DNA from: Beta vulgaris subsp. vulgaris
Taxonomy: Eukaryota > Streptophyta > Magnoliopsida > Caryophyllales > Amaranthaceae
Reading direction: 5' to 3'
Assembly (NCBI RefSeq): GCF_026745355.1
Contig: NC_079207.1
Coordinates: 32,103,234 to 32,167,233 of the forward strand
Length of the DNA: 64,000 nucleotides
Shown: positions 21,158 to 32,130 of the stretch, piece after piece
How the letters are laid out: every line of letters starts with the position of its first letter
How positions within the stretch are numbered: the first letter of the stretch is position 1
Made by a program: the position numbers and the translations under genes
The notes under the pieces: generated by a model
The model's input: only the letters and a program-made list of their open reading frames with translations
Told to the model about the DNA's origin: nothing
Databases searched by the model: none

Positions 21158-22818
21158 ATGTCTTCTGATAAATCTTTTAAGGAAGCATTAGTTTCCCTCA
21201 ATCATGCTTCTTCTTGTGTTACTCCTCCATGTGGTGATGTTTCTGTACCTATTTTGCCTGTTCCTTCTGGTGGGAATGTCAAGTTGGGGGAGGGGTCATC
21301 TTGTGACCCTGATTTCCCTCCTCAGTTTCCTAAGTTTCATAATGTAGATGAAATTCCTCAAGTCTAGAAGGACATTGAGGAATTATCAAAAGTGTGTCTG
21401 GTTGGTAAAATTCTGGGGTCTGCTGGTGATTATAGGACTATTATTTCTAGAACAAAAGCTGACTGGAAGTTTGTCAAGGGAGATATTGAATATCTCGAGA
21501 TGGGTAGCAATTGGGTTATGCTTAGATTCTCTAACCCTAATGACTGTTTTTTGGTTTGGAGTGAAAGGCCTTGGCATGTTCAAGGTGCTTTGTTTGTTAT
21601 CCAACCCTGGAAACTTGAGTTTGATCCTTTTTGTGAGGAAATCAGGTGGGTTGATCTGTGGGCTAGAATTCCCCGATTTCCAACTGAGCTGCTAAATCAT
21701 GTATCTGTTGCTAATTTATTTGCTGCCAATGATATTGGTACTTTGGTGAAACTTGATCAGCATTCCTTGCTTAGGAATAAGATTCAATTTGCTCGTGCTT
21801 GTATCCGTGTGGATATTACTAAACCTTTATCTGAATATGCTGAAATTGTTAGGTCTGGTGGTCGAATTTGTGGTTTTATAATTTGGTACGAAGATTTTTC
21901 TACTGGCTGTTCGTTTTGTGATGATGAAAATCATAGTATTGATCTTTGTTCATTGCTATGCTCTCCTCAAAAGGAGGTTCATGTCAGATTGCTCAAGAAT
22001 CCTAAACAAAAGCAACTTTCTGAGTCTTTAATGAAAGCTCACAGGCTAGTCAAACATGATACCTCGGCTGAGGAAGCCAATGTGGTTCATGTGAAGCCTA
22101 GAGTTTTTGTTAGGAAAATGGGGACTTTCAGTTCTAAAGATGGTTTTGGTAGGAAGAACAACAATGTTGGTAAGTTTGTTGCTAAGGGTGTTGAAATAAA
22201 GGATCCTTCTTCTATGCCTTTTAAAAAACGAGAATATCATCCTACTGTTTTAGGGAAAGGAAAATCTGTTTTGCTTGCTTCTTCACCTTGTGTTGATTCG
22301 TTGTCTTGTTCTGATGATGAGCTCTCTGTATTGCCTATTTCCTCTGTGGTTGCCCCTTCGCAGCCCCTGTCTGTGGGTGTAGTGGCTGGAGTTGAGGTTG
22401 GAGATGGAGCGGGCCTGCCCAAGGCTACCTCCCCCCCCAGGAGTTGGCTTTTGTTGATGTTCCTGTGCCTCTCCAGGTAAGGTTCCCTGAGGATTTGTTT
22501 TCTGTTAATCCTTTTATGGCTTTATATCCGGAAGAAAGTGGTGAGATGGATAATCTCATCCATATTCCTTCGGATGATGAGGATGATACTTTCTTGCTGG
22601 ATGATTCTGAGGAAGATTTGCTTTCTGGTGAGTTGTTGCCTGAGTCCTCTTTCCACTCGCTGTCTTCGGGAAGCTCAGTTGTTAGGAAAATCAAAGGAAT
22701 GGGGCTGGTGCCTGGTGCTCAGGAGGCTCTCTCCTACCACTCCAGTTCATCTAAAAGAAGGAAGAGCAGCCCGGAGGATGATGGATTCTCTTCTGCTCTG
22801 AAGAGAAATAAGGCTTAA
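21158..22818 (+). pseudogene. LINE ORF1 (DUF4283, CCHC knuckle), two breaks
   Basis: The likely start is MSSDKSFKEALVSLNHASS. The frame has a TAG at 21365-21367 and then continues unchanged as KDIEELSKVCLVGKILG, so this is a single nonsense change. DUF4283 follows: WVMLRFSNPNDCFLVWSERP, then WVDLWARIPRFPTELLN. A zinc knuckle CSFCDDENHSIDLC (CX2CX4HX4C) ends the domain near 21940. The frame shifts at a C8 run (22431-22438) and continues with FVDVPVPLQVRFPEDLF, an acidic DDEDD-type stretch and a KRRK-rich tail ending at 22818. ORF1 proteins bind and chaperone the element RNA. Confidence 0.85.
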
Positions 22819-22852
22819 AGCTAATTTTTTTCCACTTTCCAAGTCTGTTTAA

Positions 22853-23548
22853 ATGTCGATGGCTTTTTGGAATGTTCGTGGTTGCCAAAGAAAAAACCTT
22901 TGTGTAGAAATAAAGAGTTATTGTTCCACAAATCACATTGATATAATGATGATTTGTGAAACAAAGACTCCTAGAATTCCTTCGTCTGCTTGTATTTGAA
23001 GCTGTGGTTTTTCTTCTGTAGAATGTTTGCCATCTATTTGTAAATCGGGTGGACTTTGGGTAATGTGGAAAATAGTGCTAGTACTCCTTTTTGTCTAGAT
23101 GTAATCCATAGAAGTGATCGTTTTCTGGTTTGTAATATAAAGTTGTTATCTTTGGATTATGTATTTGCTGCAATTTTTTGGTATGCTCCTGCTGACAATG
23201 CTAGTAAGTCAAGCTTTTGGGGGGAAATTTATGATTACACAGCCACTATTAGTATTCCCTATATTTTGCTTGGTGATTTTAATGAAATTAGTTTTCATGC
23301 TGATAAAATGGGGGGGGGGGGGCTTCTACTCCTCTACATAGATTTGCTCGTATGAATGAAATAAAAAAATGTGCCAGTGTACCGAGCTTCCGTTTATCGG
23401 TCAAACTTTCACATGGAGGAAAAAATGAAGTGGAGAGGGTAATATCTTAGAAAGATTAAATAAATGCTTAGTTAGTCTGGATTGGCTCAATCAATTCCCC
23501 CTTGCTAAGGTTTATCATAATATTTTTACCACTTCTGATCATTGTAGT
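22853..23548 (+). pseudogene. LINE ORF2, endonuclease domain
   Basis: It starts 34 nt after ORF1 with MSMAFWNVRGCQRKN, then MMICETKTPRIPS. A stop follows at about 22999, and another frame continues with IWYAPADNASKSSFWG-like sequence and ILLGDFNEISFHADK. A 13-G tract at 23310-23322 breaks the frame. TSDH near 23533 marks the last endonuclease motif. The Asn, Glu, Asp and Asp-His catalytic positions can still be recognised despite the breaks. Confidence 0.8.
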
Positions 23549-25690
23549 GTGCATGTGTCGTATTTAGTTGCTCATTTACAAAAAGCTCAACCTTTCAAAT
23601 TCGAGAAAATGTGGTGTCTAAGAAAAGATTTTGATATTTTAGTTAAGAAAACTTGGTGTTCACGATTTAAGGGTTCCTTCATGTATAGACTTGTCCAAAA
23701 ATGTAAATTACTTAAATTCAATGCTAAAGTCTGGAATAAATCAAGGTTTGGTAATGTATTTAGGCAACTGTCTATTATGGACAAAAAGCTTAAAGACATC
23801 CAAAGTAGGTTATTTGTAGATCATTCTAATGTACACTTGAAAAATTTACAAGAACGCTTTCTTGCCAAACCTCGGAACCTATTCCAATTTCAAGAAACTT
23901 TCTGGTCTCAACGAGCGAGAGCTAATAATTTTGCCAAAGGTGATTCAAACTCGAAGTACTTTCATGCATGTGCTACTATTCGTAAAAATCGTGCAAGCAT
24001 TACCTCTTTGTTAACAAAAGATCAAACTATTGTCAATAATCCGTTACAAATAGCCGACTGTATTTCGAGAGAATTTAAAGATCGTTTTATCTCAAACCCA
24101 GATTGTGGATTTCAAAAGGAGGTTGATTTTAGTCTTATATCTCCGATCATCTCGGAGGAAGATAACTTATTTCTTTGCACCCCTGTTAGTGCAGATGAGG
24201 TTCGTAGTGCTCTTTTTGAGTTGGCCCCTGATAAATCCCCTCCCTTCTTTTTTCAAAAATATTGGTCTCTAGTGGGTAACTCAGTCATTAAAGCGGTGCA
24301 AGCGTTTTTTCATTCTGGGCACATGTTGGCAGAAATTAACCATACGTTTATCACCCTTATTCCTAAGATTGATAATCCAGCAACAACAAATCATTTTAGA
24401 TCTATTAGTCTGTGCTCTATTATATATAAAATAGTAGCAAAAGTCCTAGCGAGTCAGTTAAAAGTTGTTCTTGGGAAGACCATTCACCCGTTGTAAGGAG
24501 CATTTGTTCCAGAACGACTAATTCAAGACAACATTTTGTTAGCTCATGAGGTTTTTCACTCGTTTAAGAATAAGTCTGGTAAAGTAGGCTGGCTAGCTAT
24601 TAAACTCGATATGGAAAAGGCTTACGATCGTTTAGAATGGAATTTTATATATACAATGTTAGAACAATTATGATTTGACCAAAGGTGGATTCATTGGGTT
24701 AAAATGTGTGTCTCTACTATGTATTTCTCGGTCTTTGTTAATGGTATTCCAGGAGATCGGTTTTTTCCCTCTAGGGGGATTAGGCAAGGTGACCTATTAT
24801 CTCCTTATTTGTTTATTCTTTGTGCTGAAATTCTTGCGCGGCAAATTTATGATAAATCGATAAGTGGTGATAAGCTTTTGGGGGTGAAGTTGGGTCGATC
24901 TGGTGTTAAAATCCCTTTCCTTACGTTCGCAGATGATACTATGATTTTTGCTAAGGCCACAGAGGAGAGTTGTGTTATTATTAAGTCTATTTTGGACAAG
25001 TATTGCTCGATATCTGGGCAGTTAGTTAATTTTCATAAGTCCTCGTTTCAATGTACGCAGAATGTTTGCGAGTCCGATGTCAGTAAATTTGCTTCTTTGC
25101 TTCAGATGTCTAATTCCCCGTCCTTTGGGAATTATTTGGGGTGCCCAGTAATTGAGTCTCATGTGACCAAAAACACGTTTCATCAGGTTGTTCAATCGTC
25201 CCATTCCCAGTTGTCCAAATGGAAAACTAATTCACTTTCTCAAGCAGGAAGATCGGTGTTACTACAGGCCAATTTTTCTTCTAAAGTTAATTTTCAAATG
25301 CAAATTTTTTTGATCCCTGCTTCTATTCATGGGGAACTTGATACTGTTTATCGTAAATTCTTTTGGAATAAAGCTCCGAATTCCCGCTCTCCTAATCTTA
25401 TTGGGTGGGATCGTGTTTGCACCCCGAAAAAATTTGGGGGGTTGGGGTTCCGGAAGGCTGCTGTTAATAATGCTGCTCTCCAAATGAAGCTTTTATGGAA
25501 GATTGTTAAGTCTCCCGCTAATCTTTGGGTTGATCTTGTTTCTAAGAAATATTTGCGTGGAAGTTCGCTGTTTAATTATTCTCCATCAGCCAATTGTTCT
25601 TGGCAGTGGAGGAAGCTTATGTCCCTTCGGACTATTTTCAAGCAAGGACTCCGATGGATTGTTAACAGGGTGATTCTGTTTCTTTCATGA
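23549..25690 (+). pseudogene. LINE ORF2, reverse transcriptase domain
   Basis: The linker with FWSQRARANNFAKGDSNSKY leads into RT. The conserved Pro-Gly-Pro-Asp-Gly motif is missing: ELAPDKSP runs directly into PFFFQKYWSLVG, so a few codons were lost in frame near 24240. FRSISLCSIIYKIVAKVLAS follows, then a TAA at about 24495 and a TGA at about 24672. LDMEKAYDRLEW and RGIRQGDLLSPYLF are kept, and the active site FADDTMIFAKA is intact. The frame continues through SGQLVNFHKSSF and GRSVLLQANFSSKV to a TGA at 25688-25690. It is closer to intact than the other LINE RTs here. Confidence 0.88.
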
Positions 25691-26981
25691 ATGATAACTG
25701 GGCGTTTCCTTACCCGATCTCTGCTATTTGTGACCCTCCTATGGAGTTTGAGAATTTAAAAGTCATTGATGTCATAGATGAACATCGTCAGTGGGATAAA
25801 CCTCGCCTCTTGACGCTGGTGTCTGCTATTGTTGTTCAATCTATTTTAAGTATTTTTCTGCCTTCTCTAGAGGGTCTGGATTCGTTGGTTTGAGGTCTTT
25901 CTCCGGATGGGGAATATTCTGTTAAGTCAGGGGCTCTCCTTCTTCAAGGGATTGCTCTCCACCCCCTTTTGCCTAATCCTTTTTCTTGGATCTGGAAGCT
26001 GCGGGTTCCTCCCAAAATTAAAAACTTCCTTTGGAAAGTTTGCCATGATGGTCTTTCTACTAAAGACCAGCTTCAAAGGAGCCATGTTTTTACTCCGCAA
26101 GAATGTTGTTTTTGTAATCACCCTTCCGAGGACGCTAATCATTTGTTTTTCTTGTGTCCGTTTGCTCAAGATATCTTTAGCCTGCTTCAGGAGAAAATGG
26201 GGTGGACTTGTCTCCCTGTTGGCCCTTTCTCGGATAATGGTTTGATTAATATCTCGTATGTTTTCCGTAATTCCAGCATGAAAGATGTGGAGAAGTGTTG
26301 TATTTCTTGGTGGTTTATCTGGTTTACTCGTAATAAAGTTATTTTTCAGGATGATCCTTCTTCTCCTATTTCTGCGGTGCTTGCCATTTCTGGTTTTTTT
26401 AGGGATTGGGTCTCTGCTCTTTCTTCAGATGAGCTGATTGGGTCTAAGGTTCGGCGGAGTGTGCAGGTGGGGGGGGGGGGGATGTTAAGGAGGTTGCATG
26501 GTCAGCCCCTCCGCAGGGTTGGTCTAAGCTTAACTTTGATGGGTCTAAGTTGTCTGATGGGCAGGCTTCTTGTGGGTTTGTTATTCGAAACCATGAAGGG
26601 GTGATTCAGCTTTCAGGTTCTATGCCTCTCTCGGCTGGGTGCTCTATTCTCGCAGCTGAAGCTTGGGGGCTTCGGGAAGGTCTCCGGGCAGCTATATTTC
26701 TTGGTATTTCTTCGTTAGCTATTGAAGGTGATAATTTGGTTGTTGTTAATTCTATCCGGCAATGTTGGAAGATTTCGTGGGAAATTTCATCATTGATTCA
26801 GGATTCGGCTGCGGAGATCCAGAAGTTTCTTGCCGTTTCCATTAATCATTGCTTTAGGGAAGCTAATCAAGCGGCGGATTTTATGGCTCACCGTGGGCAT
26901 GAGGTTTCTTCGCTTGTGTATAGTTTTTCCTCTTCTAACATTGCTTTTTCTTCCATCATCCGAAAGGATGCTGTAGGCTAG
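25687..26981 (+). pseudogene. LINE ORF2, zf-RVT and RNase H end
   Basis: A short open piece (25687-25893) precedes zf-RVT: WIWKLRVPPKIKNFLWKVCH, then CCFCNHPSEDANHLFFLCPF. A 13-G tract at 26469-26481 interrupts the frame just before RNase H. The RNase H part in frame to 26981 shows LNFDGSKLSDGQ, AAEAWGLREGLRAA, IEGDNLVVVNSI and NQAADFMAHRG, so the Asp, Glu, Asp and final Asp positions are all present. This is the best-preserved RNase H in the window. Confidence 0.85.
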
Positions 26982-27097
26982 TCCTATCCAAGGGGCTAGA
27001 CCTAGGTTTTCTTCTCTTATCAAAAAAAAAATAAAAATATGGACACACATTGTACAAAAAAGTTAAAAGGTTATTTTGAAAATTTTGTATAATAATT

Positions 27098-27496
27098 GGG
27101 AAAATTTTCATAAAACTGCCTTCTATAATTATTTTTTTTCAAACAATTGTCTTTTAAAAATTATCGTTAAAAAAACTACCTTTTAGAAATTTTCTTTCAA
27201 ACCACTACCTTATAAAAAAAATTTCTTTCAATATTCTACCATTTTACCGTAAATGAGATTTAATCACTAATAAATTGTTTTTCTTTCTTCCCCTCTTGTT
27301 TCTCTCCTCTCTTCCCCACCAGTAGAAACACCTACATAGATTGTCATTTATTAATTAGTATTAAATATAAAAAATGGTATTATATTGAAAGAAATTTGTT
27401 AAATATAATAGTTTTTTGAAAGATAAATTTTTAAAAGATAGTTTTTTCTTTTTTACAAAAAGTTGGTTACAAAAGATAGGTTTTAGAAATTTTGCC
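27098..27496. mobile_element. inverted-repeat MITE, 8-bp duplication
   Basis: The left end GGGAAAATTTTCATAAAAC and the right end, reverse-complemented, GGCAAAATTTCTAAAACC are inverted repeats. TAATAATT at 27090-27097 and TAAAAATT at 27497-27504 fit an 8-bp duplication with one change. The inner arms contain ACTACCTTTTAGAAA-like and TAAAAGATAGTTTTT-like complements. Length 399 bp, non-coding. hAT or MULE origin is open. Confidence 0.6.
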
Positions 27497-27605
27497 TAAA
27501 AATTAAGGTTAATTTACTCCAAACAAATTGATTAAAAAGATAAACAGACATAAGATTTTGGGACACCAAAAAAAAATGCAAGCAATATATTATGGGATGA
27601 AGAGA

Positions 27606-28221
27606 TTACTAACTTAAGGTGGATCATAAGATTAAGTCACATATCTATTTTAAGGGGTGATTCTATATAATTATCAAAGAAAATTCTAACGTTTTACAAT
27701 ATGTTATTATAAGTTTGTTTCACTCAAATTCAGATGTAACTTAAATTAAGATCTGTTGACTTTTTATTTTGACGGTTGACTTATTACTATATTGATGCAT
27801 CAGTGATATATGATCTGTTTAATAGCCAATAATAAATGACGGTAATGCAATGAATTTATATGTAATTATATAAAGAATATTTTACTCCGATGTCCATGGC
27901 AATAAGTTTCATCTTTAAATTAAATATGTGTGGGCATTGAATGATAATGAGACTGTGTAAAGAAATAGATGTATTAGAAATGAGCAAGAAATTCATTACC
28001 ATTCCAACCATTTATTACCACCTACAAAAAGAACGCTTTATATTATCATGAATCCTAGAAACAAGTATGTCTACAACAAAACAACTAAAATACACACATT
28101 TAGCATCAGATTAGGCAAGATTAATTAGTGTGGGACAAGCTCGGAGATCAAATGAGTTTTTATCAAAGATGATAAATTTCTTAGGAAGAAGTGCTTTAAA
28201 TCTAATTCTAACATTGGATGC
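27606..28221. other. AT-rich spacer
   Basis: No recognised feature. Confidence 0.4.
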
Positions 28222-28436
28222 AATAATATGGATCTTTTTTTTTTGGTAAGTAAGTAAAAACAATACAACCTATCTCTCAAAACAGATCCAACAAAACAAG
28301 CTAAAACTGGCCCAAACTACAAATTGTTAAACCATTTTACATCTCTGGTTGTCCATTTGGACAATTTACGAATACTACACCTCTCTTTAACTATACATTT
28401 TATCTCATTTGCTATGTACTCAACTCTACTAATTTT

Positions 28437-28721
28437 TTAGTTCAAGTGAGCATCATTCCTAGCTCGCCATATTTGATAAACAATAGCAGCCAACATTGCA
28501 ATTACAACCTTTTTCCTAACTGGAGACCCTGTGTAGCTATGTCTGACCCACTTAATCCACTGCAGATAGGTCATGTTCCTGTACCTTATACCCATCCAAT
28601 AAAGCATCAACTTCATCAACTTCTTGCTAAAAACACAATCGAAAAAAATATGATCATGATGTCCAATCCCATCTCCACACAGACAACATACATTGTCAGG
28701 ATAGATATTGTAAGCAAACAA
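28437..28721 (-). pseudogene. LINE ORF2, zf-RVT end
   Basis: It encodes VCCLCGDGIGHHDHIFFDC (zinc ligands Cys-Cys-His-Cys), WIKWVRHSYTGSPVRKK and YQIWRARNDAHLN before a stop. Position and motifs fit the C-terminus of an ORF2 that ends without RNase H. A conserved FxxWxA-type start of zf-RVT upstream (28722-29000) is broken by stops. Confidence 0.8.
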
Positions 28722-29169
28722 TTTGTCCTTGGTTCAAGTCTTCCTTGTACCCTTAACCATGCTATAAAGCGATGTTTAGGAAGAGAAATTCTATTCCAGA
28801 TGCCAGCATCTCAAGGAACCTTGTTTTGGTCCCCCACCAACTGCTCATACACCTTATTGATGGAATACTTACTACTTATATCCTATAGTTGCATTCCCAG
28901 ATGTTGAAGCTTGTTTTTTACTTTGCATATTTGTTTTAAAATCGAACTAGCACCCATTGGAGTTTGATAATCCCACCAACTAACACCATTGAGGTAAATA
29001 TTATGGACCAATTTGATCCATAAGTCATCTTTACCACAACCAATGTGCCACACAAGTTTGTCAATTCCTGTCAGTTTCCAGATTTGATGTCTCTAAAACC
29101 TAAACCTCCAAATTTCTTGTGTTTGCAAACTAAATCCCATTAGATGTGTCCAACTTTTTCACTTCATGC

Positions 29170-29917
29170 TCATGCAGTCCAAAGATAATTCCTACAAATT
29201 GAGTTGACTCTTTGTAACATAGAGCTAGGGAGTATGAAGATTTGAGCCGAATAGCAATGTATACTTAGTAGGACTAAATTTGACCAATTGTGCTCTACCA
29301 GCATAGGATAAACTTCTTGTACTCCAAATTCGAATTCTTTGAACCATTTTATCCATAAGAGCATCACAATCAGCTGCCTTGATTTTTTTTGGAGCTTATA
29401 GGAACACCCAAATATTTAAAGGGAAGCTGCTCTTTCACAAGGCTAGAGAATTGACTTATTCTGATCTCTTCATCTTCCTCCATTGCTGAGCAATAAAGAG
29501 ATGATTTGCTCTTATTAGCTTGTAATCCTATGGACTTACAGAACAACTGAAGACCTCGAAGCAACAAGTAAGCGGATTTTGCTTCGCCCTTGTAGAAGAG
29601 TAATAAATCATCTGCAAAGTAGAGATGATTTATTTTCATTGTGTGACAACCTGTGAAGAACTGAAATACAGGAAGCTCACCTATCTACCTAAGTATTCTG
29701 GTGAGGTAAATCATACAAAGCAGAAACAGTAAAGGAGACATAGGGTCCCCTCCCTTGATCCTCTTTTAGCTTCAAAAAAACCTCCATTTCCCCCATTAAC
29801 GAGTAAAGTAAACTTTGGGGTAGTCACACATGCCATGATGCAAGTAATAAAGTGTCTTGGGAACTGTAATGCCTCAAGAAGTTCCTGGATAAAGTTCCAC
29901 TTTATGAAATCATAAGC
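29170..29917 (-). pseudogene. LINE ORF2, C-terminal half of reverse transcriptase
   Basis: Reading down from 29917: AYDFIKWNFIQELLEALQFP, which is the Asp motif region, KFTLLVNGGNGGFFEAKRGS, then after a frame break MKINHLYFADDLLLFYKGE with an intact Phe-Ala-Asp-Asp active site, SIGLQANKSKSSLYCS and PFKYLGVPISSKK. A further piece at 29170-29367 has HNWSNLVLLSIHCYSAQIFI. The N-terminal RT motifs are absent because the CACTA-type block abuts the AYD motif at 29918. Confidence 0.85.
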
Positions 29918-29929
29918 CACAACAAGAAA

Positions 29930-30330
29930 ATCACCCTTTTTCGATGGTCAAAATCCATCGGTAAAAACGCAGTGTCCGTTAGTAACAACATCACCGACGG
30001 CCTGCCGTCGGTAACGCACCCTCGGAAAACCAATCGTCGATAAATTCCAGATTACCGACGGAACTACCGTCGGCAGATTTTACCAACATCTTTTTTCCAA
30101 TTGTCGTTAGATAGTTGTCTGTCACCAATTCCCGACGGCTTTTACCAACCGTCACAAATTACCGACGGAAGTTAAGCCGACGTAAATTACCATCGGTTAA
30201 ACTCACACTAAATACCGTCGACTTTGAGTGGTTACCGACGGTTTCTCCGTCGGTAAATGGATTTTTTTTATAACTGCCTCTTTTACCGACAGACGTGGGT
30301 AATTTACGACGGGCCGAAACCGACAATAGT
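29930..30330. repeat. CACTA subterminal repeats (ACCGACGG)
   Basis: ACCGACGG and CCGTCGGT-type words occur at least a dozen times in both orientations, often as small palindromes (for example CCGACGGCCTGCCGTCGG). In En/Spm-type elements such arrays are transposase binding sites. Confidence 0.75.
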
Positions 30331-30646
30331 TTCTATTGAATTTTTTTCCCCTTTTAAACACTTTATTTTGGAACTTGTACAGTATTTAATATAATATACA
30401 TAAATACATGTGATCCAAGCTCCATGCTCCATACTCGTTGTAATTTATAGAGTAACCTACTTGTAGTTAATAGAAATATCAATTACTATTGTAGTTAATA
30501 TTAATTACTATCCGACATAATATAAAAATATGCATCTTCCACATTCTAGTAGATTAACAATAGGTACAAAATACAAGTCTTAGACAAATCTAAACAAAAA
30601 ATGTGGATCCGTTTCCGCCGCCGCTGCCTGAGTCATCGACATGGTC

Positions 30647-31020
30647 CTAAGTTAAAGAAAAGAAGTCGTGGCACTGACTAAACATTCGATCGTACCACTC
30701 CAGTGCCATCTTCATCTCTGCGAACTGTGCTTCTCTTTCCACTTCCTTTTGCAATCTCGCTCTCTCTACCTCGAGTCGCTCTCTTTCCATCTCTTTTCTT
30801 TTTCGCTCATATTCTTTGAGGCGCGCAGATAATTGGGAAATCATGGATGGAGTGCAAGTCGATGAAGAGGAGTTTTCACACCTCGATGACCTCTGAAAGT
30901 AAAGATCATTTGCACTCATACCAAGACCCAAAACTCTTCCCTTTTTCCTTCCACCAACAGTCTCGAAGAATATTTGGTTCGGGTCTTTCTGAGTTCCGCT
31001 TGCTTGACATTTTCAAAACA
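30647..31020 (-). pseudogene. CACTA transposase-associated ORF, C-terminal exon
   Basis: The minus strand encodes FFETVGGRKKGRVLGLGMSA followed by a Ser-rich stretch and a strongly charged coiled coil (RLKEYERKRKEMERERLEVE and onward) ending at a stop at 30647. The Gly-Gly-x-Lys-Lys-Gly-Arg-Val-x-Gly-Leu-Gly signature followed by a coiled coil is typical of the C-terminus of plant En/Spm (Transposase_24-like) proteins. A TGA lies upstream near 31020, so the exon is broken or its acceptor site differs. Confidence 0.6.
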
Positions 31021-31094
31021 TTTTTGTCATATGCGGCCTGCAAAAATGCAGTTAGTATACAAGCAAAATACATGAAACAAAGTCAAAAAGGGAT

Positions 31095-31730
31095 GATTTA
31101 GGCTTGTTTTGGTTCTTTCGTTCCCAATCTCTTACCATTCAACCTAATTCTTGTTTCTAAGATTTAAACATGTCACTTATGGTGCATTTGTGCTTTTGAA
31201 GACTTGCATGAATCATTCCAAGAGCAATCAAGGAAAAGACATGAATCACAAGTCACTTGGAGGCTAGAAATGGCTTATTTTGGTTCTTTCGTCCCTAATC
31301 TCTTACCATTCAACCTAACTATTGTTTCTTAGTCTTAAACATGTCATTTTTGGTGCATATGAGGTTTCTAAGACTTTAATGAATTCATGCAAGGAGTATA
31401 CAAGCAAAAGACTTGAAAGAAAAGTAAAAAAGGGCATGATTTAGGCTTGTTTTGGTTCTTTCGGTCCCAATCTCTTACCATTCAACCTAATTCTCGTTTC
31501 TAAGCTGTAAACATGTCACTTATGGTGCATTTGTGCTTTTGAAGACTTGCATGAACCATTCCAAGAGCAATCAAGCAAAACACATGGATCACAAGTCACT
31601 TGGAGGCTAAAAATGGCTTATTTTGGTTCTTTCGTTCCCAATCTCTTACCATTTCAACCTAACTATTGGTTTTCAAGTTTTAAACATGTCATTTTTGGTG
31701 CATATGAGGTTTTCAACATGCATGACATCT
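31095..31730. repeat. tandem repeat of about 171 bp with dimer structure
   Basis: GGCTTGTTTTGGTTCTTTCG or GGCTTATTTTGGTTCTTTCG begins at 31101, 31272, 31444 and 31615, a spacing of 171-172 bp. Units 1 and 3 resemble each other (ATGTCACTTATGGTGCATTT) and units 2 and 4 resemble each other (ATGTCATTTTTGGTGCATAT), so the array is a duplicated dimer of about 343 bp. It sits directly upstream of the transposase-like exon, probably in an intron. Confidence 0.85.
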
Positions 31731-32130
31731 AGGTTGTGACGGATAAGCAAATCCTTCCAATATGGAAGCAAATCCCCTTTTTTCCTTTTTTAATCTGTTC
31801 AAAGCCTCGGGACCATCAGTTGCTTTAAACCTAATTTCAAACCCTAGATCCACAAAAAGCATTGAAAAAACAGAGAGGAGAGAAAATACCTCAACGACGT
31901 CTTGCGAAGGAGAGAAGAATCTGGCAATGATTTGCCCATGATGATGGGTAAATCGATGTTGCATAGCTCGGATTCGAGTGATTCGACGGTGCCATTAATG
32001 GTGGAATGAACGAAGGAGGAGAGAGGCACCAAGAATGAGAAAGAGGAATGAAGATTTGAGGGATGTGGAATTTTAGGGTTCTAATTATAGGGATGCAGAA
32101 TTCTAGGTAGTCGTCAAAATTACTTTCATC

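Larger units (their letters stand above)
20376..27034 (+). mobile_element. nearly full-length LINE (L1-type), decayed
   Basis: A perfect 13-bp direct repeat AAATATGGACACA flanks it (20363-20375 and 27035-27047). It has a 5' leader of about 780 bp, ORF1, ORF2 and an A-rich tail (CAAAAAAAAAATAAA) at 27021-27034. Length 6.66 kb. The coding part differs clearly from the LINE at 13368-19028, so it is a different family. Confidence 0.9.
20168..27605. mobile_element. Stowaway-like MITE interrupted by a LINE and a second MITE
   Basis: The left end TCCCTCCGTTTCATAATATA, just after TA, pairs with TATATTATGGGATGAAGAGA at the right. Between them lie the LINE at 20376-27034 and the inverted-repeat element at 27098-27496. 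The right-hand TA is changed to TT, so the duplication is not perfect, and the remaining MITE sequence (about 360 bp) is longer than the family's 259 bp. Confidence 0.5.

Noticed and set aside
22425..22694. Minus-strand Ser-rich ORF
   Set aside because: Antisense of the acidic C-terminal part of LINE ORF1.
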